Shown here: positions 63,169-64,000 of the stretch, piece by piece
Layout: each line of letters begins with the position of its first letter
Numbering within the stretch: position 1 is the stretch's first letter
Assembly (NCBI RefSeq): GCF_000310145.2
Contig: NZ_AMXA01000015.1
Location: 31,815-95,814, forward strand
Direction of reading: 5' to 3'
Length of the DNA stretch: 64,000 nucleotides
DNA from: Thauera sp. 28
Lineage (GTDB): Bacteria > Pseudomonadota > Gammaproteobacteria > Burkholderiales > Rhodocyclaceae
Translations under genes and position numbers: made by a program
The notes under the pieces: model-generated
What the model was told of the DNA's origin: nothing
Seen by the model: only the letters and a program-made list of their open reading frames with translations
Databases searched by the model: none

Positions 63169-63454
63169 GAGGTGCGGGGCAGTGCAGGTTGCAGTTCGGG
63201 AGGCGACGCAAGGCGCGCATCATAACCGGCTGTGCCGCCAATCCGTTGCCGCCATCGTGATTCCACGGCTGCCGATGCAGGCGAGGGGGCGAAGGCGGGT
63301 GCCCGGTTATGGCGGCGGACGAGCTTGCGCACGCCATGGATGTCTCGCCGCCTGAACGGCAGTCCTACATTAATGCGGTTGCCTATTGCATTTGTCCGCG
63401 TGGCTCAATATAATCGCGGACTTTTCTAGAACCACCAACACGGAATTCACATTT
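63169..63454. other. Intergenic region between murJ and rpsT
   Basis: Non-coding in my reading. It contains the rpsT promoter at its right end (see 63386-63414) and presumably the murJ promoter at its left end, where I see no convincing -35/-10 pair. The short frames here are low-complexity Arg-rich shadows. Confidence 0.5.
63386..63414 (+). promoter_or_regulatory. Sigma-70 promoter of rpsT
   Basis: TTGCAT at 63386-63391 and a perfect TATAAT at 63409-63414 with an optimal 17-bp spacer, about 40 bp before the rpsT start codon. Confidence 0.85.
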
Positions 63455-63721
63455 ATGGCCAACTCGGCACAAGCTCGCAAGCGCGCCCGTCAGGCGACCA
63501 AGGCACGCGCCCATAACGGCAGCCTTCGTTCCCGCCTGCGTACCGCGATCAAGGCCGTGCGCAAGGCCATCGTGGGTGGCGACAAGGCGGCGGCTCAGTC
63601 GGTCTTTCGCACCTCGATGAGCACCATCGACAGCATCGCTGACAAGAACATCATTCACAAGAACAAGGCTGCTCGCCACAAGAGCCGTCTTTCGGCCGCC
63701 GTCAAGGCAATGGCCGTCTGA
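63455..63721 (+). CDS. rpsT: 30S ribosomal protein S20
   Basis: A primary 16S rRNA-binding protein of the small subunit. The 88-residue, lysine/arginine-rich product begins [20 protein letters not shown] and contains the conserved [12 protein letters not shown] and [17 protein letters not shown]. The ATG at 63455 is the standard S20 start; the longer frame reaching 63386 is not used because it would include the promoter. Length is the family norm (about 87). Confidence 0.97.
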   Translation: MANSAQARKRARQATKARAHNGSLRSRLRTAIKAVRKAIVGGDKAAAQSVFRTSMSTIDSIADKNIIHKNKAARHKSRLSAAVKAMAV

Positions 63722-63758
63722 TTCTTGAAGTATGCCGGCGTCCAGGCGCCGAGACTGG

Positions 63759-63784
63759 AAAAGCGACCTGCGGGTCGCTTTTTT
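63759..63784 (+). terminator. Rho-independent terminator of rpsT
   Basis: AAAAGCGACC, a TGCG loop, GGTCGCTTTT and more T residues: a 10-bp perfect stem with a T-tract, 37 nt after the rpsT stop codon. Confidence 0.92.
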
Positions 63785-63851
63785 GTTAGCTGCCTGGGCT
63801 GAAGATGCGGGCGTCTATACAGAGCTGCGTCCCAACGTGGGCGGTGCTGAT

Positions 63852-63936
63852 GTAGGAGCGGCGCCAGCCGCGAGGGTTTGAATGCGATAGCGCCGGGATG
63901 AGCCGACGAAAAGCTCGCGGCTGGCGCCGCTCCTAC
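63852..63936. repeat. REP-like palindromic element, copy 3
   Basis: Same GTAGGAGCGGCGCCAGCCGCGAG-type left arm (in pieces) and CTCGCGGCTGGCGCC right arm ending CTCCTAC as the copies near 61383, here downstream of the rpsT terminator. Confidence 0.8.
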
Positions 63937-63963
63937 AGCGCGCCCATCGCATGGCGGCTCCCC

Positions 63964-64000
63964 GTAGGAGTGGCGCAAGCCGCGAGGTGTTGAAGGCGAT
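63964..64000. repeat. REP-like palindromic element, copy 4, cut by the window edge
   Basis: GTAGGAGTGGCGCAAGCCGCGAG (in pieces) repeats the left arm with two or three changes, and the GTTGAAGGCGAT centre follows. The right arm lies outside the window. Confidence 0.72.

Overview
The window is GC-rich, gene-dense DNA from a Gram-negative bacterium. I infer a betaproteobacterium of the Rhodocyclales/Zoogloeaceae type (Thauera or Azoarcus-like). The grounds are the base composition, the Tad pilus genes, a PEP-CTERM-type protein, the GTAGGAGCGGC-type intergenic palindromes and the housekeeping genes (ettA, murJ, rpsT, fpr). I could not run a search to confirm the taxon.

Region 1 (1-7022, minus strand) is a Tad/Flp pilus operon read from right to left. 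It holds an Flp pilin, a TadG-like protein, an exported protein of unknown function, a TadE-like pseudopilin, a second exported unknown, a 61-residue prepilin-like protein, CpaB, the secretin CpaC, and the start of an FHA-domain protein that runs off the left edge. Many of these genes overlap by 4 nt (ATGA/GTGA), which points to one translationally coupled unit.

Region 2 (7309-52479, plus strand) dominates the window. After a small DUF1566/PEP-CTERM-like protein comes a compact locus around one uninterrupted 35.9-kb gene encoding an 11,953-residue protein. This giant carries an N-terminal LEPR-type motif, about 33 PPC-like beta repeats, 17 CARDB/APHP-like repeats, Ig/cadherin-like repeats, a dockerin-like EF-hand pair, and embedded hydrolase-like and zinc-protease-like modules. 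It is flanked by a periplasmic adaptor upstream. Downstream lie a TolC-family outer-membrane protein, a GAF-HlyD adaptor, a PqqD-M50-HlyD membrane fusion and a short SecA-like ATPase. No ABC exporter ATPase is present. I infer a dedicated export machine in which a SecA-like motor and an M50-type membrane protein replace the ABC transporter of a type I system. This is the most interesting feature of the window.

Region 3 (52597-54650, plus) is a two-gene unit of a DUF898 (YjgN-like) membrane protein and a membrane-anchored M48 metallopeptidase. It may or may not belong to the export locus.

Region 4 (54658-63784) is mostly housekeeping and regulation. It contains ettA and a glutathione peroxidase, then a PAS-GGDEF-EAL protein preceded by a perfect FNR/Anr-type box. 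Next is ferredoxin-NADP reductase divergent from a LysR regulator, then murJ, then rpsT with a clear promoter and terminator. REP-like palindromes sit between lysR and murJ and downstream of rpsT, running to the right edge.
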